Origin: Achatina immaculata
Lineage: Eukaryota > Mollusca > Gastropoda > Stylommatophora > Achatinidae
NCBI GenBank assembly: GCA_009760885.1
Contig: CM019692.1
Coordinates: 52,822,355 to 52,886,354 of the forward strand
Length of the DNA stretch: 64,000 nt
Reading direction: 5' to 3'
Notes under the pieces: model-generated
Database searches by the model: none
Seen by the model: the letters and a program-made list of their open reading frames with translations, nothing else
Told to the model about the DNA's origin: nothing
Translations under genes and position numbers: made by a program
In this document: in pieces, positions 62,510 through 64,000 of the stretch
Position numbering within the stretch: the first letter of the stretch is position 1
Layout of the letters: each line of letters begins with the position of its first letter

Positions 62510-63350
62510 ACAGGGTCCGGCATACAACAAAGCTGGATTTAACTGACGTAGTGAGCAGAAACTGAATACGTGTGAAAAAAAAAACTACGTTAGAGATGAA
62601 CCAGACAAAAAAGGTCATTTTTAACAATGGCTTCTTGGCCAACATAACATCGCGCACTCACTGTTGAAACTTATTTTAAAAGTGGAGAATCGTCTGTTAT
62701 TGTACAAAGTTTCGTCGTCATTTTGAGTTGCATCCCCGTGATAATGTTCCCGATCGAAGGACAAACCAATTTTGAAGTGGGTCAAAAAAATTGAAAGAAA
62801 CCGCTAATTGCCTTAATAACAAGTCTACTGGTCGTCCAAGAACTCGACAGACACCTGAACGAATTAATGAAGTCCGCAACGCATTACTGAGTAGCCCTCG
62901 GTTATCAGGTGTTAGGAACACTTTGGCACCTGGCATCCTCTTAATAGTGATCTTTATGTGCAGATGCTAATTGAATGGTTCATTCCAGACTTGGCCAATA
63001 GAAATAAGAGACTAATATGGCTTCAACAATATGGAGCAACTGCCCACACAGCCCGTCAGTCAATAGCCATGCTGCGACAAGCATTTCCCAATCGAATTAT
63101 TTCCAGATTTGAGGATATTCATTGGCCTACAAGGTCACCGGATTTATCGGCCGCAGACTTCTTTTTGTGGGGGTATTTCAAGAACAAGTGTATGCTAATC
63201 GACCACAGTCGATTGCAGACCTAAAAGATCGAATCCGACACTGCATTTAAAATATCCTTTGAACATGTTAAACGGTGTTATGCAGGAATTTTCCAGACGC
63301 CTGGCTGGATGTATGAAATGTAATGGCGGTCATCTAACCGGCGTAATTTT
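62510..63350 (+). mobile_element. IS630/mariner-type transposon, internally deleted
   Basis: Left part encodes LTVETYFKSGESSV-like and TGRPRTRQTPERINEVRNAL (DNA-binding region); the right part is the C-terminal catalytic half. About 0.4 kb of the usual coding is missing between, and no clear terminal repeats were found. Confidence 0.75.
62958..63224 (+). pseudogene. IS630-type transposase, C-terminal fragment
   Basis: WLQQYGATAHTARQSIAMLR, then RFEDIHWPTRSPDLSAADFF and LWGYFKNK. The second catalytic position, normally QDGA, is QYGA, so it is inactive irrespective of the deletion; the third acidic site (SAADFF) is kept. Confidence 0.82.
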
Positions 63351-64000
63351 CAAAACCTAAATATAATTGTCAGTAAAAATAAAATTATGTAATTCATCAT
63401 CATCATCATCAAAATTATACCTAGCTAATACATGCTATAATACACTGACATTCACAGTTTTAGGGCAATACAATAATAGTAATACCAAAAAAAAAATTAC
63501 ATCCTTTATTAATGCTGCCCTTATCTCTGCTGCTGTTATAGTCCATCCTACTGTTTCCTTGCCATTATCTTTTTCCTGTCCTTTATTTGACGTTATTTGA
63601 ACGCTGCCTGTTAGTTTGTTTTCATTTGAAACTGCATTTTCTCTCTCACTGTATTTGCTTTACATTTTTCTTCTATAAATCATAATTGTATGTGAGATCC
63701 GTCTTACGGTGAACGTTATTAATCTGCACAAACATCTCTGATGTGGACTGAGGGGATGTATTAGAATTTCACAATTTCTCCATTGTTCTATCTACTTCTT
63801 CATTGTCAAGAACAATAAATCATTTTGATCTTGTCTTCCTGGTTGTCTCTACCTTATCTACTGGCAATTTATTGGGTTTTGTCTTTATGTGTTTGTTATT
63901 GTGTCGCACAGTTGTATTTAGGTTCCTTATTGCCTGTATCTGTGAACTAGTATTAGGTTGATGTTTCCATATGTGTGCCCATCTGCTTAACGCCGGATCA
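63351..64000. other. No recognised gene
   Basis: AT-rich with a (CAT)n run at 63394-63412. No gene seen. Confidence 0.4.

Overview
This is animal nuclear DNA. It has spliced genes with GT-AG introns, non-LTR retrotransposons, Penelope-like elements, mariner, piggyBac-like and hAT-like elements, tRNA-derived SINEs and many minisatellites. The gene style and the repeat mix suggest an invertebrate, most likely a mollusc or other lophotrochozoan. That is an inference from repeat style and is not proven by any single gene. No operons, CRISPR arrays or intact RNA genes were seen.

Host genes. (1) Positions 1202 to 1 (minus strand, open at the left edge) hold 400 uninterrupted codons of a TENT5/FAM46 terminal nucleotidyltransferase, a non-canonical poly(A) polymerase. 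(2) A seven-exon minus-strand gene runs from 46268 to 25688. I assembled it by hand from splice sites and codon phase. It encodes a predicted 448-residue single-pass receptor: signal peptide, about 290 extracellular residues with ten cysteines, one membrane span, and a 108-residue tail with seven tyrosines. All six intron junctions agree in phase. I do not recognise its ectodomain family. It is the best candidate here for something undescribed.

Layout. 0-1.2 kb: TENT5. 2-7.3 kb: a pile of LINE copies, including one near full-length but decayed RTE-like element. 8-10.2 kb: a 5'-truncated CR1/L2-like LINE. 10.7-14.9 kb: two mariner remnants, one carrying a Penelope-like insertion with a 9-bp target-site duplication. 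16-18.4 kb: a Penelope-like element with long inverted arms. 19-21 kb: minisatellites. 22.5-24.9 kb: three piggyBac-type MITEs, two of them head to head sharing one TTAA. 25.7-46.3 kb: the receptor gene, whose introns hold a nearly intact RTE-like LINE, a mariner, SINEs and several minisatellites. 47-53.6 kb: LINE and SINE fragments, and a 62-bp minisatellite split by a 1.3-kb GAA-tailed non-coding element. 54.9-57.3 kb: three more minisatellites (70, 37 and 53 bp). 58-64 kb: degraded transposons and a 0.6-kb purine tract.

Nothing links the two host genes functionally. TENT5 acts on RNA inside the cell. The receptor would act at the cell surface, signalling through phosphotyrosine if its tail motifs are used. 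Most other open frames are transposon debris, simple-repeat frames or shadows. Coordinates of transposon edges are by eye and may be off by tens of bases unless a target-site duplication is given.
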